A stretch of DNA of 64,000 nt, taken from NCBI RefSeq assembly GCF_016802725.1, contig NC_052665.1, positions 682,001-746,000 on the forward strand. Direction: 5' to 3'. Position 1 is the first letter of the stretch, and the number at the start of each line of letters is the position of its first letter. The translations under genes were made by a program, and so were the position numbers. The DNA comes from Solenopsis invicta. Taxonomy: Eukaryota > Arthropoda > Insecta > Hymenoptera > Formicidae. Below, piece after piece: positions 21,470 to 35,542 of the stretch. The notes beneath the pieces were generated by a model. That model saw only the letters and a list, made by a program, of their open reading frames with translations. It ran no database searches and was not told the origin of the DNA.

Positions 21470-23333
21470 TCAGTCGAATTTAAGGAGATTCTTTAATCTT
21501 TTCACATGATATAAGTACTTGATTAAATTTTAAGAATAAGTTTATGATTATGTAGACATTCGTAAGAATTCTTAAACTTTTTAGGAATCTAATAATCAAA
21601 CATAAAAAAGCACAACGTATTATTAACATTACTAGAAGTTATAATTTGCTCCTCGTTAATTGTGCCTTTCTCTTATTTGCCCAATCCTTTGTTTAATTTT
21701 TAATTATAGACAATCTTCGTGATATACTATTTTATAAGATAAACAGACTGAAAAACATGCGTCAATCTCAATTTTTTTAATATAATTGAATTGACTTTCA
21801 AAGGGTTAATAGTTAAATTTGTGAAAGCTCAATGTATTACACTGAGCTTTCATATATTGTACATAAATTAACAACAAACGAAGCGTTAAAAAAAAGAACA
21901 TAAAACATTAACATTAAGAAAAATTAAAACTTGCGCCTCATTAATCTGTTGTATCAGTTCACCGATATTTTTTTTAATTTTAAACTATTTTAACCGTACA
22001 GTTTTTATTAAATAACTTAAAAAAATATCAATGAGTCTTATGATAAGAAAAGTTTTAAAATAATTTAATCGCAAACAAAATATAAAGAATTTTTATAAAT
22101 TATATTTGTAAAGGAATAGGGTTTAAAGAACATTTTAGAAGTGGAGAAATAAAGTTTTACCATATTACTTTAATATAAGAATATAATAATATTCTTGAAT
22201 TTTCTTTAAATACAATGTCACCCTAGAAATTCTCTCCCTCTTTCACTTTCTCTTTTTTTCTCTTCATTCCTACCTCTTCCTTACCAAATACTATAAAGCG
22301 TATTTTTCACAATTTTTAACATACATAGGGCAAATGAAAATCAAAACGCGCGGAAGATACTGCTCAAAATAAGTATTTTTAATGTGCATTATATATACTT
22401 TATTTCTCTTCTCATTGTTTGTTTCGGCTACTTTTTTAGTTTTTATTAGTAATATATATTTATATAATAAATTTCCTAATCCTTCGGATCATGGCACGTT
22501 GAGTGAAACAACTTTTAAAATTTAGAAACTTTTTTTTTGGAAACTCCGATCATATATCAAATAAAACATTAATATTATAACGCCCGTTCAAGTAATCAGA
22601 AACTATAATGTGAGATAGGGGAACCTGGGGCATAACGGGCATAGTTATTTTAAACTAGTTTATATATTAAAAATAAACAAATCACATTGACTTTTTACTA
22701 AAATATTCCTTGAAACATCTATGTTAAAAAAAAAACAAGTTTTATTGCAAAAGACTAGATTAAAAGAACAAAATTATTACTTTATTGAAAACGTGCATTA
22801 ATTCCATTATGCCCCGTTATGAGGTTATAATGGGGCACTTCATAAAACTTGCTTATTTTTCAAAAATAACGTTAAACATTTCTTAAAAGTAACTTAGAAC
22901 ACCTAATATAAGTAAAAATAAATTATTGGACTTCCAATTAATAATATATATTATCTATATTTTACTAATAATTTTTCTAATACATTATATTACTGTTATT
23001 AAAAAATAAATTAAAATTAAAATTTTGTAACATCTGTAATTACATATTATATAAAATTATTTGTTATTGATGCCTCTTGGGTATAAATCTTGCACCGAAT
23101 AAAAAATTATAAAATTAAAGAAAAAAACTTATTTAAAAAGAAAGATTCGACTTTTTCGTTATTTTTTAGCAAAAAGAAAATGTATTATTAATATTTTATT
23201 GGTTTTTTATAACTTTACAAGATATAACAGTTATTTTAAATTAAAACAACATAAGCCAATTTAATTATAAGTTTTTAAGTTCTGATGTCAAAAAAGTTGA
23301 GAAAAATGCATTTAAAGTTTCGAGTATTATTGC
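21470..23333. other. Spacer, duplicate of 12899-14788
   Basis: No gene. The CT-rich tract of the left copy is shorter here (about 22236-22265). The inverted GGGGCATAACGGGC / GCCCCGTTATG pair at 22617-22845 is better kept than in the left copy. Confidence 0.45.
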
Positions 23334-23661
23334 CAGAGTCGTAGCTAGAACGAATTTTGTGAAGGAGCTTGGAGAAAAGTAGAGGTGCTTACAATTTAAT
23401 CGAAATAACATTTATGAATATCAATTTAAAGACTTTTTAAAAAATTAAAAAATTAAATATATTAATATAAAAATTACAAAAACAAAATAATAATGTATTA
23501 TATCTATGTATAAACAAAGAAAATGTCTTTTATTGCATTTATGCATACAAATACAATAATAAACTCCTAACAATTTAAAAAGCAAAAGATTGTATAAAGG
23601 TACATTAGTCGTTTTTTATTCTGTTTAGAGAATGCCTGGCATCCCCTTGGCTACGGCCCTG
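23334..23661. mobile_element. Non-autonomous hAT element (duplicate copy)
   Basis: CAGAGTCGTAGCTAGAACG ... GGCTACGGCCCTG with 8-bp flanks ATTATTGC (23326-23333) and GTTATTGC (23662-23669, one change). Being at the same place as 14797-15125, it was inserted before the block duplication. Confidence 0.85.
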
Positions 23662-24354
23662 GTTATTGCATAATTTTATCTTTTCTTCATTGCTTTAGTC
23701 CGCAATACGATCTTCTTTAGCGGCTTCGGCGCTCTTGATCTTCGCTATATGTTCGCATAATCAGCAAAAATTTTGTATTGTTGACCTATAATTATGCCTA
23801 TTGTCTTCACAACTTTTAGACAGTCACATAATTGTCACAGTTTTCAAAATATAATAATGACAAGTTCCCAACAAACTTATCGACAATATACTTATGACAC
23901 AGATCGACTGCAATAATTATTCCACATCTGCTCGACAATAAAACTCAGCATATTCATAGTGAATTGACTAAAACATTTTCGTCGCATTTATATTGTAATT
24001 CAATTATTTTGAATCATACCCTAAGGTACACAATTTGTACGCATAAAACTAAAAAGTTACGTAATTAAATTACTGAAAAGAATACAATGGCTTGTTATAT
24101 GTATGTACACATATATGTCCGTCATACGTACGTCATTATTCCTTAATTAAGAGTTTCTTTTTGTGAACCACAAAGGAGCGTAGAAACCTTATAAATATCA
24201 AAAGACGCGGTCACGACTCGCGTCAAGTGATTCGTAAAGCGAAGAGTGTGTGAAACGATAGCATAAAAAGTTCATAAAGATTACTCATCCTAACACATCA
24301 CATCATAACACATATTTTTTTACTGGCTCCTCTAATTAGAATTTCAAATTTGAT

Positions 24355-24505
24355 TTCCAATTCAAATTGAACTGCAGTAGAAATCTAATTCTAGCAGTTT
24401 TCCTTATGTTACTGGATTGTTCGGTAGTATACTGCCTGCAATAACTTTAAAAACATTACATTAGTGTAAAAAAAGTGTTGTAAAAGAAAAAAAATATTTC
24501 TTAAT
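24355..24505 (+). promoter_or_regulatory. Conserved leader/promoter block of gene 5
   Basis: Same GTTCGGTAGTATACTGCCTG block as before gene 3, part of the duplication. Confidence 0.5.
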
Positions 24506-24719
24506 AATAAAAACCAAGCTAATTTCTGATTCGTTAATAATTATGTATTAATCACATTCAATTCAGGTACGTTAATGCACCAAGTATATAATAATTATAA
24601 TTATCATCATATTTATATCAGTGATAAAAAAAATATTATTTCAGAATGTAAAAATTATAATAAACATATAAAATATTTGTATTGTATGTAGATTTAAAAT
24701 ATATATATTGTATATAATA

Positions 24720-24968
24720 AATAGGAAGATATGTATGGCAATCTATTTATATGCATAAAAATGTAAATGTTTGTTTGTTCAAAATCTTAAATCTCCGAGA
24801 GTTCTTCAACGAATGCTTTGAAATTTTTACACAACATTGCATTTGAATAAGCGCGTGTTTTTATATAAAAATTGTATATCCACAAAAATTGTATACCGCG
24901 CTTTCTCTTGTTTTACTTTTCCATTTAACTAGACTAAGTCACAACAACGCGTGGCGAAGCACAGCTAG
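24720..24968 (+). mobile_element. Helitron-like remnant (duplicate copy)
   Basis: Ends CGTGGCGAAGCACAGCTAG|T as at 16429. Collinear with the left copy, so it predates the duplication. Confidence 0.4.
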
Positions 24969-25491
24969 TAAAAAATACAATGTTTTTAAAATAAAATAAA
25001 ATAGATTTAATTATTTCTTTAATAATTCCGATGTTCATAAAAAATGATTTATTTGTTAAGGCATTTTTTTATACTGTTTTAAATACTTCTTTTAATAATA
25101 AATAATATATTATAATTACAATACTATAATTTTTCCCAAATTTCTATTTAACTCTTGAATAATAATTAAAAGAATATGATTAAAATCGATTAGATCTAAA
25201 AATTGATTAAAAATAAATTACGTACAATATATTAATAACTTGCTTCGCATAATTAATTTTTGATTAAATATTGTTTAAAAAGTAGTTTTTTATCAAAATT
25301 ATCTATTTAAAAAGTTTCTTATTTTGGGACCAATAATTAATCAGTTTTGCGGAACATTCTCTTTCAATTATTTTACAATAAATTTAAAATAGAAAAAACT
25401 TATATATAATCAATTTTTTTGTAGATACTTTTTTCTACGCAATATCTCATATACTCAAATAAATTTTTGTTGTAATTTAAACTGCGTTTCA

Positions 25492-25821
25492 ATGTCAATG
25501 ATAAGAAGAATCACATTAGAGGAGGAAATAAAAAAAAATCCTCAATTGAAGCTATCCGATATACAATCACTGAGAGAATGGTGCGAGAAACAACCCCACT
25601 TACCAAAAATTGAGGATAGCTTTCTCGCTTTGTTTCTTCACAGCAATTATTATAACATAGAACCAACTAAAAATACAATTGAGAATTATTACACGACAAG
25701 GACACATTTACCAGAATTTTTTTGCAATCGGGATCCACTTGAAGAAAAAAGGCTACGACAAGTCTTCAAAGTCATGTAAGCAATTTTTTAATATTAATGA
25801 TTAATGTAGTAATAGTATAAC

Positions 25822-25854
<33 letters not shown>

Positions 25855-27489
25855 CTTGTTACGTATGCATTTATACGTATCAATATAACTTATTCATATA
25901 TTTAAAATTGCTTATTTGTAATATTTAAAATGCTAAATCTGATACACATTTTGAGATCCGTGCAGAAAATAAAACAAATTACACAAAATATACAGATACT
26001 TATATACTAACATTTAATTGTGAATTTTTAACAATAATATAAAATATTTTTACTAATACTTTTTACGTATACTGATATATTATTAAATTAAAATAAGATT
26101 AATTTAATTTAAAAAGGGCTTTTATCCCTTTGAGTGGAACAACGAAGGACGGTTACAAGATGATGTATGGAACATTTTTGAATGCTGATCCTTCTCACTA
26201 TAACTTTGATGCTCTCACCAAATATTGTTTGATGCTGTACGATATTTTATTTCTATCAGAGGGTACAAACAATGGTTGTATCTATATCACCGATACTGAT
26301 AAACTATCTTTTGGTCATGTCGCGCGAATAAGTCCATTGGCAGCCAAGAAAGCTTTATACTATGTTCAAGAGGCAATGCCAGTGCGTCTAAAAGAAATCC
26401 ATGTCATAAACGTACCACCTGCCGTGGAATTGCTCATGAATATTGTCAAACCTTTTATGAAGAAAGAGATGATAGACATGGTAAATATAACTGATTAATT
26501 TTATTGAAAATAAGTTTACCTAACGACGTTAATTATTTACATGAATATCCGCATTTTTAAGAAATGCATTTATTAACAACTTTACAACGGTGTCAGGCAC
26601 GGTTAGGCACAACGTAGCAATCACATATTTTTTTAATGTCATAAACAATTATTTTTAAACAATAACAAACAATTCTGAACAATAAATGAAATTTATTAAA
26701 TTGATAATGTGAATGACACAAGTAAAGATAAACGACATTTTTTATTTTAAATGTTACTTTAGCCAAGATGCTTTTCGTAATAAATACTTTACAATGTTTT
26801 AAAATGCTTGTTAGCAAAGTATTATTAATTAAATTGCTTGTCAATTTAATTTATTATACTACATATTTCATCTTTATTGTATATTATAACTATATTTCAA
26901 AACGCTTGTTTAATCGACATGCAGTTTGCATGAACTTTGGAAATTGTAAACATTCATACAATGTTATTAAGTGTAAAGACCAATGTACCTTGATTAAAAA
27001 ATTTTTTTCTTTACCTAATTGTGTTACTCAAACATTTTTAATTTTATTTTTATAAATTAAAATAAGCTTAAAATTATGCAAAATATAATTTTTGATCGTT
27101 ATCGATAAACGCAGAAATATGTGTCTCCATATATAACTTTACAATTTTAATTTTAAAAATTAAACTGACTTTAATACTGTATTTTATTTAGTATACAAAT
27201 AAGTTTTTCTAATCTTATTTAACTCTTCTAGATACATTTTCATTCATCGTTGGAAAGCCTTTCCAAGTACATTCCGATAGACGCACTGCCGAACGAGATG
27301 AATGGAAAAGGAGGTTCAATACAGGAATTAGCCGAAATTCAAGTGAAGCGACTCGAAGACTATCGTGAATGGTTCCTGCAAGACGAAGCAACCGGACGTG
27401 TTAACGAAGCGTTGAGAATTGGCAAGAGCAAGTCAGCGAATGATTTGTTCGGTGTAGAGGGTAACTTTAGAAAACTCGACATAGATTAA
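25492..27489 (+). CDS. CRAL-TRIO domain lipid-transfer protein, array gene 5
   Basis: Exons 25492-25775, 26117-26480 and 27232-27489 (TAA); phases 2, 0; 301 aa. Exon 1 and exon 3 encode the same residues as gene 3, apart from one extra Arg at the end of exon 1. The first part of exon 2 is distinct from all other copies (SGTTKDGYKMMYGTFLNADP, HYNFDALTKYCLMLYDILFL, NNGCIYITDTDKLSF). From GHVARISPLAAKK onward exon 2 is identical to gene 3. It therefore probably keeps the pre-conversion state of the gene 3/5 ancestor. The variable segment is where the ligand pocket of the CRAL-TRIO fold begins, so its ligand range may differ from genes 3, 6 and 7; that is inference. Intron 1 has a (GT)n run at 25824-25852. 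Intact. Confidence 0.93.
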
Positions 27490-27603
27490 TGAAACTGTAG
27501 GTATAATCTTATAAGATTTACAACTATAACGATTTATATGTATGAATACGGTTATAACTAATTATTACATTTTCATATGGGATTTTTTTTTTTGTAGTAA
27601 GTA

Positions 27604-29773
27604 GGGTAAAGTCGGTTCTTTACGCCGCGGGAGGATGTACGCCGCAGTAGTCAGAAAAAATAGAAGAAATAAAGATAGTTTGCTCACAACCACTATGTGC
27701 CTTTATGCTATATTAATATTGTATTGTAATTACAGTTCTTTATTGTTATTAACAAATTTTTTATTATAATATTAACAAAAATATCTTGTATCAAATTAAT
27801 TTTTTCATATAGAAGTAGCGCGATCGTGTATTACCATCTACGTAAAATGATTACTGTAGAAAATATAAAAGGCATAATGATTATTTCATAATATGTAAAT
27901 GTAGAGCGATAGTAAAGGATGAAATACAAGGAAGATACAAATGCATAGCTCTTGTATTCTTCATTTAATTTGATATCTTGTATATTCCACTTGTTTAGGA
28001 TATACGGCCTTTTCAGCGAGCGGGATTTATGCCATAATACAGACGCTGCGTGATTGGAAAGCAGCACTTATCCTACGTTGAGTACTATGTTGAAACACAA
28101 TGCGTAAATATCTACACTCTGTTGATGTCTGTGCATATTAATTTCTTCAATATTGCATTATTATTACTCTGTGTTAAGAATCGTCGCAAATTAATGTTAA
28201 ATTAGGTTCACGCTATTATATGTTAGTATTTTTTTCTTTGCAATTAATTCCATTCGGCAAATCGTTCGCGCCTATTCAAAATGAAATAAGTCTTTCAAAT
28301 TTAGCGTCGTTATTTCCGTTTCGTTCTCTGTATTCATATTGTGAATATCGAACCGTTCGAAATCAGTCTCGTTCGCATGAGTTTCTCACACCGATGTCAT
28401 TAACATATTTACGGGTTTGTCGAAGCTCTATATTCGCACGCAGAAAATGCGTGAAGCGGTTTCCGACCGAACAATCTAGAACATCGTTGCCTCCTCTCGG
28501 ATAGGAAAATTCGGGAGCAAGCCAAATTCCTGCCGATTTCCGGGCAGAAGCTTGAGAGGAGTCGTTCGAACGAGATCACGTCCGCGAGATAGTCAGCGAA
28601 CGATTGCGCCGAACTTTAAGTGTCACGGGAGAACGGACTCGATAACGCGAACTCGCGTTGTGCATAAATTGTTGCACTGTTTATTGCGAATAAACCGTGT
28701 GAACAAACGCTGCTCTGACGTATCGCTGAGAGCGCCAAACATTTTGCATCGTCGCCGAGGATCGGAGATCGGAGATCTCTCGTTCCGCGTAGCGTTCGCG
28801 AGTGCGTTTTATCGACGTGAGCGGTGTTCACGCTCCAGACGTTGTCGCGTGTTCTGAACAATCAGTGACACATCTTTAATAAAGTGAGACTATTAATTGT
28901 TGTGCAAAGACTCAGTGAATTTATTTACGAACTCTCACTCTAGATTTGTTCGCGTCGCATGCTCCAAGAGCACTTGGATCACTTAGATCACTTTTATCAC
29001 CAATCACAGCATTAGAACTAATGCTGTGATTGGTGATAAAAGTGATCCAAGTGATCCAAGTGCTCTTGGAGTATGCGACGCGAACAAATCTTCTATCTCT
29101 CCCGTGCCGATTCCTTATTGTCGATCTCGTTCTATCCTCTCAACCGCTGCTTCTCGTTCTCTCTCGCGCCTTCTCATTCCATATACACTCATCCTCACGC
29201 TCGCGCTCTTTTTCGTTTGCCGCTTCCTCGCCTTCGTCCGAACGCTCTCACTCTCCTGCCTGCGCTGATTGTGAGTCAGGCGTTCTCCTTCTTCCTAACC
29301 GCGCTGCTCATAAGTGCCTCTCTCTCGCACGCACATCACGCGTTCACGCGGAGCGGAATCAGCCGCTCGTTCCGCCGAACTCGAGCTAGCAAAGCTCGAT
29401 TCGCGAACAATCGGTAAACATATTTACTGTTTTTATTCGCTACTAAACTTTGTAAACACATTTTGTAAGTCATTATGTTATTTTATATCATATATGTAAA
29501 TGTTATAATAGTTGTAAATAATCGATGTGCCGTGTATCTTACACATGAGTAGTCGTAAATCCCGCCACTTTTTTTATATGATAAAAATGCAAGGGTTTTT
29601 TTAAGTTTTTTTTTTCAAGTATAAGAAAAGAAATTTCATATTTAAAATTTTTCTTATAATAACAAACAGTATGAATAAGTTTTTATTAGCATAATTTATT
29701 TTTCTTAAACATAGTAAATAATACTTGATAAATTAAATTTTCGCTAGCTACGGCGTATATACTAACTTTACTC
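27604..29773. mobile_element. TA-target DNA element inserted after gene 5
   Basis: Flanked by TA (27602-27603, 29774-29775). The empty site is visible after gene 3 (GTAGTAAGTATTATTTTG). Imperfect termini of about 24 bp: GGGTAAAGTCGGTTCTTTAC, then GCCG, against GAGTAAAGTTAGTATATAC, then GCCG. No transposase was recognised. The middle (about 28250-29420) is much richer in G+C and CpG than its surroundings, with a large hairpin. Confidence 0.75.
28942..29090. repeat. Near-perfect hairpin, arms of about 72 bp
   Basis: AGATTTGTTCGCGTCGCATG ... GCATTA is mirrored after a 4-nt loop. There are few mismatches, e.g. GCATGCTCC against GGAGTATGC. It lies inside the GC-rich core of the preceding element. 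Confidence 0.9.
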
Positions 29774-29775
29774 TA

Positions 29776-30929
29776 TTATTTTGTATTTCATACTTTATAA
29801 TATTGTACGTAATAGATGCATAGTGTAATTCTAAACTATCCGAAATAATCCTTCGCATAGATTATGGGAGGCATTGAAGACTCCAATGATTTTTTTATTT
29901 TAAATAAGTCAGTAAGCGGTGAACAGAAAAGATCGACTTACTTTTTCTTAAAAAAAAAAAAAAATGTCGCTAGTGAGGACGTATCGACCAAATAAGGTCG
30001 TTGTGTTTCTTCAATTGTGTATTATACAGTAATAAGTGAAAGTCGAGCTGATGACATCAACGCTCCCTCCTCCTCTGGTCAGATGGACTTGTGTATTGCC
30101 AAAGTGGCCCATCATGTATTTTTAGCTTTTTTAGTCTTTAAACTTATTTTTAGATTTTATTTCAAATATTTCAATGTAATCTAAGTTATTTTCCTTATAA
30201 TAGATATTCAAATACAAATTCAGAAAAAAGTTTCAAATTTTAAAAATTTTAAACCAGGTATCTATTTAAAAAACTTAGAGTGTCTAATATTTTAACGTTC
30301 TTCCAATCAATAAAAAATATTAAACACGAAAAAGTTTTTAAGTAAGAAATATAAAAAAATGTACAATTTAAATGGCAATTAAATAAATGCATATTAAAAA
30401 TACTTTTGTGTAATAATTATTATACTTTGCGTTTAACTCTTATTTGCTCTCTGTATGTCAATAATTGTGTGAAATTTCCGATGGTCCTTTAAAGAATAAA
30501 ATTGATTTTGCTTTTTATCATATTTTGGTTATTTAACAATTGTTTACTGTTTATAACTGTTATATCAACATTTGTACATTATAATTACAAAAATAGATTT
30601 ATATTATAATTTAATTATTTTGATTTTATTATGCTTTGCGATAAATAATATGCACGCATAAAACTATACTAAGAATTGTTACGTAAATAAGTTACTGAAA
30701 AGAATAGTACGACTTATTATATGCAAACATATATGTGCACATACATCATTACAATTAATTGAGAGTTTTTTCAGTTGTTTGTCAGCCACAAAGTAAGCGT
30801 TGAAACCTTGACGCTCATACGGATGTGCATCATAATAGTATTGTGATCATAGAAATTATTTATGTCGTAATACATAATTTTCTAGACGCTACTCTAATTA
30901 AATCTTTTTTACACTACAAATCAAATTCG
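29776..30929. other. 3' flank of gene 5 joined to 5' flank of gene 6
   Basis: Collinear with 19068-19897 up to 30628, then with the upstream flanks of genes 3 and 7 (ATTATGCTTTGCGAT onwards). It shows the original unit-to-unit joint of the array without insertion. No gene. Confidence 0.7.
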
Positions 30930-31093
30930 CATCTGCAGCAGTAAGCTGGTTCCAGCAGTTAGTCTCGCTAAGTTAGTGCTCGGTAGTATACCTGGACTAA
31001 CATTAAAGATATTACATTAAAGCACGAAAGAAAGTGTTGTGAAGGAAAGGAAAAGTGCCCATTGATAATAGATATTGAAGTAATCTTTCATAG
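30930..31093 (+). promoter_or_regulatory. Conserved leader/promoter block of gene 6
   Basis: GTGCTCGGTAGTATACCTGG, then AAGCACGAAAGAAAGTGTTG. Nearly the same in gene 7. The candidate leader ends TTTCATAG before a GTAATA donor (31094). The acceptor TTTTTTTCTAG lies at about 31732-31742. Confidence 0.5.
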
Positions 31094-31813
31094 GTAATAA
31101 AATTCGTTAATATTTATATACGAGCCACAATTAATTCAGGCACGTTAATCATCATGAACTCTGTATGCATATAATAATAATTATTAATCATATTCACACC
31201 GGTTAATTAAAAAAATATTGTTTTAAAATGTAAATATGTTAATTTTTAGAATATTTGAATTGTGTGTAATACGAAGATATAACGATGCAATGTGTTTAAA
31301 ATCAAATCAAATAAAGATTTAATCATCTCTTTAATGTTTTCGAAGTAAAATTGCAAAAAAACTTCAGAAAAAACTTTATTTCTTAAGGCATTTTTTAATA
31401 CCGTTTTAAATACTTTTTTGAAATAACAAGTAATATATATTATAATTACAACACAATAATTTCTCTCAAGTTTCTATTTAACTCTTGATCAAGAAATAAT
31501 AATTGAAATATTCTAAAAATATAATATAATTAGATATAAATTATACATTATTATTAATGCTTTGCATGATTAATTTTTGATTAATTATTGTTTAAAAAAT
31601 AATTTTTTATAAAAATTATTTATTTAAAAAATTTCTTATTATAGAACCAATAATTAAACAGTTTTTTGGAACTTTTTATCTCAAATATTGTTCAATAAAT
31701 TTAAAATAGGAAAAGCTAACTTATAATCAATTTTTTTTCTAGAGATTTTGTCTACTCAAACACAATCCGATATAGTTAAATATATTAGTTATTGTAATTC
31801 AAACTGCGTTTCA

Positions 31814-34172
31814 ATGTCAATGATAAGAAAAATCACATTAGAGGAGGAAATGAAAAAGAATCCTCAATTGAAGTTATCCGATATACAATCACTGAGAGAA
31901 TGGTGCGAGAAACAACCCCACTTACCAAAAATTGAGGATAGTTTTCTCGCTTTGTTCCTTCACAGTAATTATTATCACATAGAAGCAGCTAAAAATACAA
32001 TCGAGAATTATTATACGACTAGGACGCATTTACCAGAATTTTTTGGCAATCGGGATCCACTCGGTGAAAAAGAGCTACGACAAGTCTTCAAAGTCATGTG
32101 AGCGATTTTATCCATATTAGTGAAATAATATACCATAGTAATAGTGTAAATTTATATATGTATTATACATATATATGTGGCATTCTACGTAAAAGGTGTC
32201 TACCTAAAAATAAAACGTTTGAGATTTTTAAAATGATAATAAAAACATGTCAGTGGTCGTATTGTACAAGGTTAAAAAGTAAGCATTGTATGCCTTGCAT
32301 CAAAGATATTGAAGGCTATTGTTTAAATTTAAAAAAAAATGTTTTTTTTAACATTTGTAGCTAAAATTAAAAAATTTTTAAATACATAATTTTTTTAGAA
32401 TTTTTTCCATACTTTTATATAAAAATATTAATTTTAGTGACAAAAATTTAGTAGTATCAAAAATAGTAGTTTTTTAGTTTTAAATAAAAAAATAAACAAT
32501 TTTATCTATTTTTAAAAATCTGTAAAAATTCTCAAAAATACTTCATACACATAGAATATCGCACATAAAACAAATTTTGGAATTGCAATGAAATCCTTTC
32601 AAAAACAAATATTTTTTTCAATACAAAATTATAATTTTAGCCAAAAGCTAGATAATATCAATTTTTATTGGCCAATTATTTAGTATTACGTAAATAACAT
32701 ATTTCTAACAAATAACTATAAAATAAAAAATATTTGTGACGTTTGCATTATATATTACTTAGACTTACTTATTTTTGTTATTTTTTTAGAAAAAAGTCTT
32801 GTTTCTTATCAAAAATGGATTTTTTTTAAATTAATTGATCTTGTCTTGCAGGAATAATTGCATGATATTTTAATGTACCCGGAATTGTTTTTGCTAATGC
32901 GATATTGGTTCCAAAAACTCACTTAATTTGTCGTGATTTGTCTTCGAACTAAATAAAATTTTTGTCTTTTTTATATCATTTTTAGCTAACGTGTACAATA
33001 CTTCAATATTGAAAATTACACTTTTTTGTTAAGTAGCTTTTTTTACTAATTGTTTAAAATTTCCAACAGTACCATCACAGATACATTTTCCATATGCTGT
33101 AGCAAAGAAGTGCCATTCGGCCGTGATACCAAAAAAATCACGCACATGGTAAAGTAAATTTTAATTTAGTAATTATAATTTAAGAATTATAATTTGTTTT
33201 ACTATGCGCAAGATTTTTTGATATCACGACCGAATGGTACTTCTTTACTACAGCACATGGAAAAGGTCTCTGTGATAGTATTGGAAATTTTAAACGATTA
33301 GTCAAAAAAGCTAACTTTACAAGGAAGTGTAATCCTCAATGCTGAAGTATTGTATACATTGGCTGAAAATGATATGAAAAAGACAACACTTTTATTTACT
33401 TCGAAGACAAATTAAGTAAGATTTTGGAACTAAGATTTGCATTAGCAAAAACGATTCCGGGTGCATTAAAATATCATGCAATTATTTCTGCGAAAGAAAA
33501 TCAATTAATTAAAAAAAAAATTCAGTTTTGAGAAACAAAACTTTTTTCCAAAAAAATAAAGAAAAAAAATAAATAAGTCTAAATAATATATAATGCAGAC
33601 GTCACAACTATTTTTTATTTTATAGTTATTTGTTAGAAATATATTATTTACGTAGTACTAAATAATTGGTCAATAAAAATTGATATTATCTAGCTTTTGG
33701 CTAGAATTATAATTTTGTATTAAAAAAAATATTTGTTTTTGAAAGGATCCTATTGCGATCCCAAAATTTGTTTTATGGTGCAATATTTTACGTGTATTAA
33801 AGTATTTTTGAGAACTTTTTCAGATTTTTAAAAATGGATAAAATTGTTCATTTTTTTATTTAAAACTAAAAAATTACTTTTTTTAATACTATTAAATTTT
33901 TGCCACTAAAATTAATATTTTTATCTGAAAGTACGGAAAAAATTCTAAAAAAATCATGTATCTAAAAATTTTTTAATTTTAGCTACAAATGTTAAAAAAA
34001 AAATTTTTTTTAATTTAAACGATAGCCTTCAATATCTTTGATGTAAAGCATATAATGCTTACTTTTTTTATCGTTAACCTTATACAATACGTCCACTAAC
34101 ATGTTTTCATTATCATTTACAAAATCCCAAACAGTTTATATTTAGGTGGATCTCTTTTACGTGGAATGCCCC

Positions 34173-34210
<38 letters not shown>

Positions 34211-35509
34211 CAGAGGAGTTAAACAAAATAATATAAACACCTACTCTGACTCCGAAAAATAGGCGTAATTCAAGAAAGTGTGATTTTGTCAAAAATAATA
34301 ATAAAAAATTTAAAAAAAAGCATTTTAAAGCTTGAAATCTTTAGTTTTGAAATGATTAGTTTTGAAAGTCATTAAACGACTTACAGATTGTTTACGAAGT
34401 TACACGGATTTAAATGGAAACGCGTCAAATCTCAAAACATTTTACAAACTTTGCAAAACGACACAAAATAAAAATTGCACGCAAATGCGGTTTACAACAT
34501 TCAAAAGCATGCATCTTTACTTTTAATTTGCGTTTTTAATAAGCGTTGTACGATTTTTTTTCACTGAGTTTGGCAACACTGAAGCAAAAATGATCTTTTT
34601 TTTTAATTTTTTCCTTTACTTTCAAGTGTAAAAAAATCTTTGAGAAAAATCAACTTAAATAATCAAAAGGTTTCGCCCTTTAAAATGAGGCCTAGAAGAT
34701 CGTTTTATGCTTTTTTTTTACTAAGTTTAAGTATCGATTTCAGAAAAGATTAAATGAGCGTTTAACAGCAAAATTAAAAGATCACCTACAGTTACTCTCC
34801 AAAAAAATGTGTAACATGATAAATCAACAAAAATAATAAATCAAATGTTTTAAAACGCATTTTACAACCTAATGTTTCTACATACAATTTTAATATTGAC
34901 TTTGAAAACGTATATTGATTTTTTACGGAGCTGTACAAATAAAAATAAAGATGCAGCAAAATTTATTATGTATTTTACAAGTTTATTTGACGTGAATTAA
35001 AAATCGCACACAAATGCGGTTTACAGCACTCGAAAGCGTAAATCTTTACCTTTAATTTGCATTTTTGTTGAGCGTTGTACGATTTTTACTCACTGAATTA
35101 TACAACATTGAAGCAAAAGTGACATTTTTGCTTCAGTGTTGCCTAACTCAGTAAAAAAAATCGTACAACGCTCATCAAAAATGCAAATTAAAAGTAAAGA
35201 TTTACGCTTTTGAATGCTGTAAACCGCATTTGCGTGCAATTTTTATTTTGCGTCGTGGAGCTTTGCAAAGTTTGTAAAAAATTTTGAGATTTGACATATC
35301 TCCATTTAAATTCGTGAAACTTCGTAAACAATTTGTAAATTGTTTAATGACTTATCAATTTCAAAACTAAAGATTTCCAGTTTTAAAATGCTTTTTTTTA
35401 AATTTTTTTACAATTATTTTTGACAAAGTTACACTCTCTTGAATTACGCCTATTTTTCGATGTCAGAATAAGTGTTCATATTATTTTGTCCAACCCCTGT
35501 GTACATACA

Positions 35510-35542
<33 letters not shown>

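Larger units (their letters stand above)
20746..27601. repeat. Segmental duplication, right copy
   Basis: Counterpart of 12176-19060. It is interrupted after gene 5 by the TA-target element at 27604-29773, and collinearity resumes at 29774. It carries the gene 2-derived fragment and gene 5. Confidence 0.92.

Noticed and set aside
28220..29417. Overlapping open frames on both strands in the GC-rich core
   Set aside because: Open by base composition. Multiple frames overlap with no domain, and the 72-bp hairpin cuts through them.
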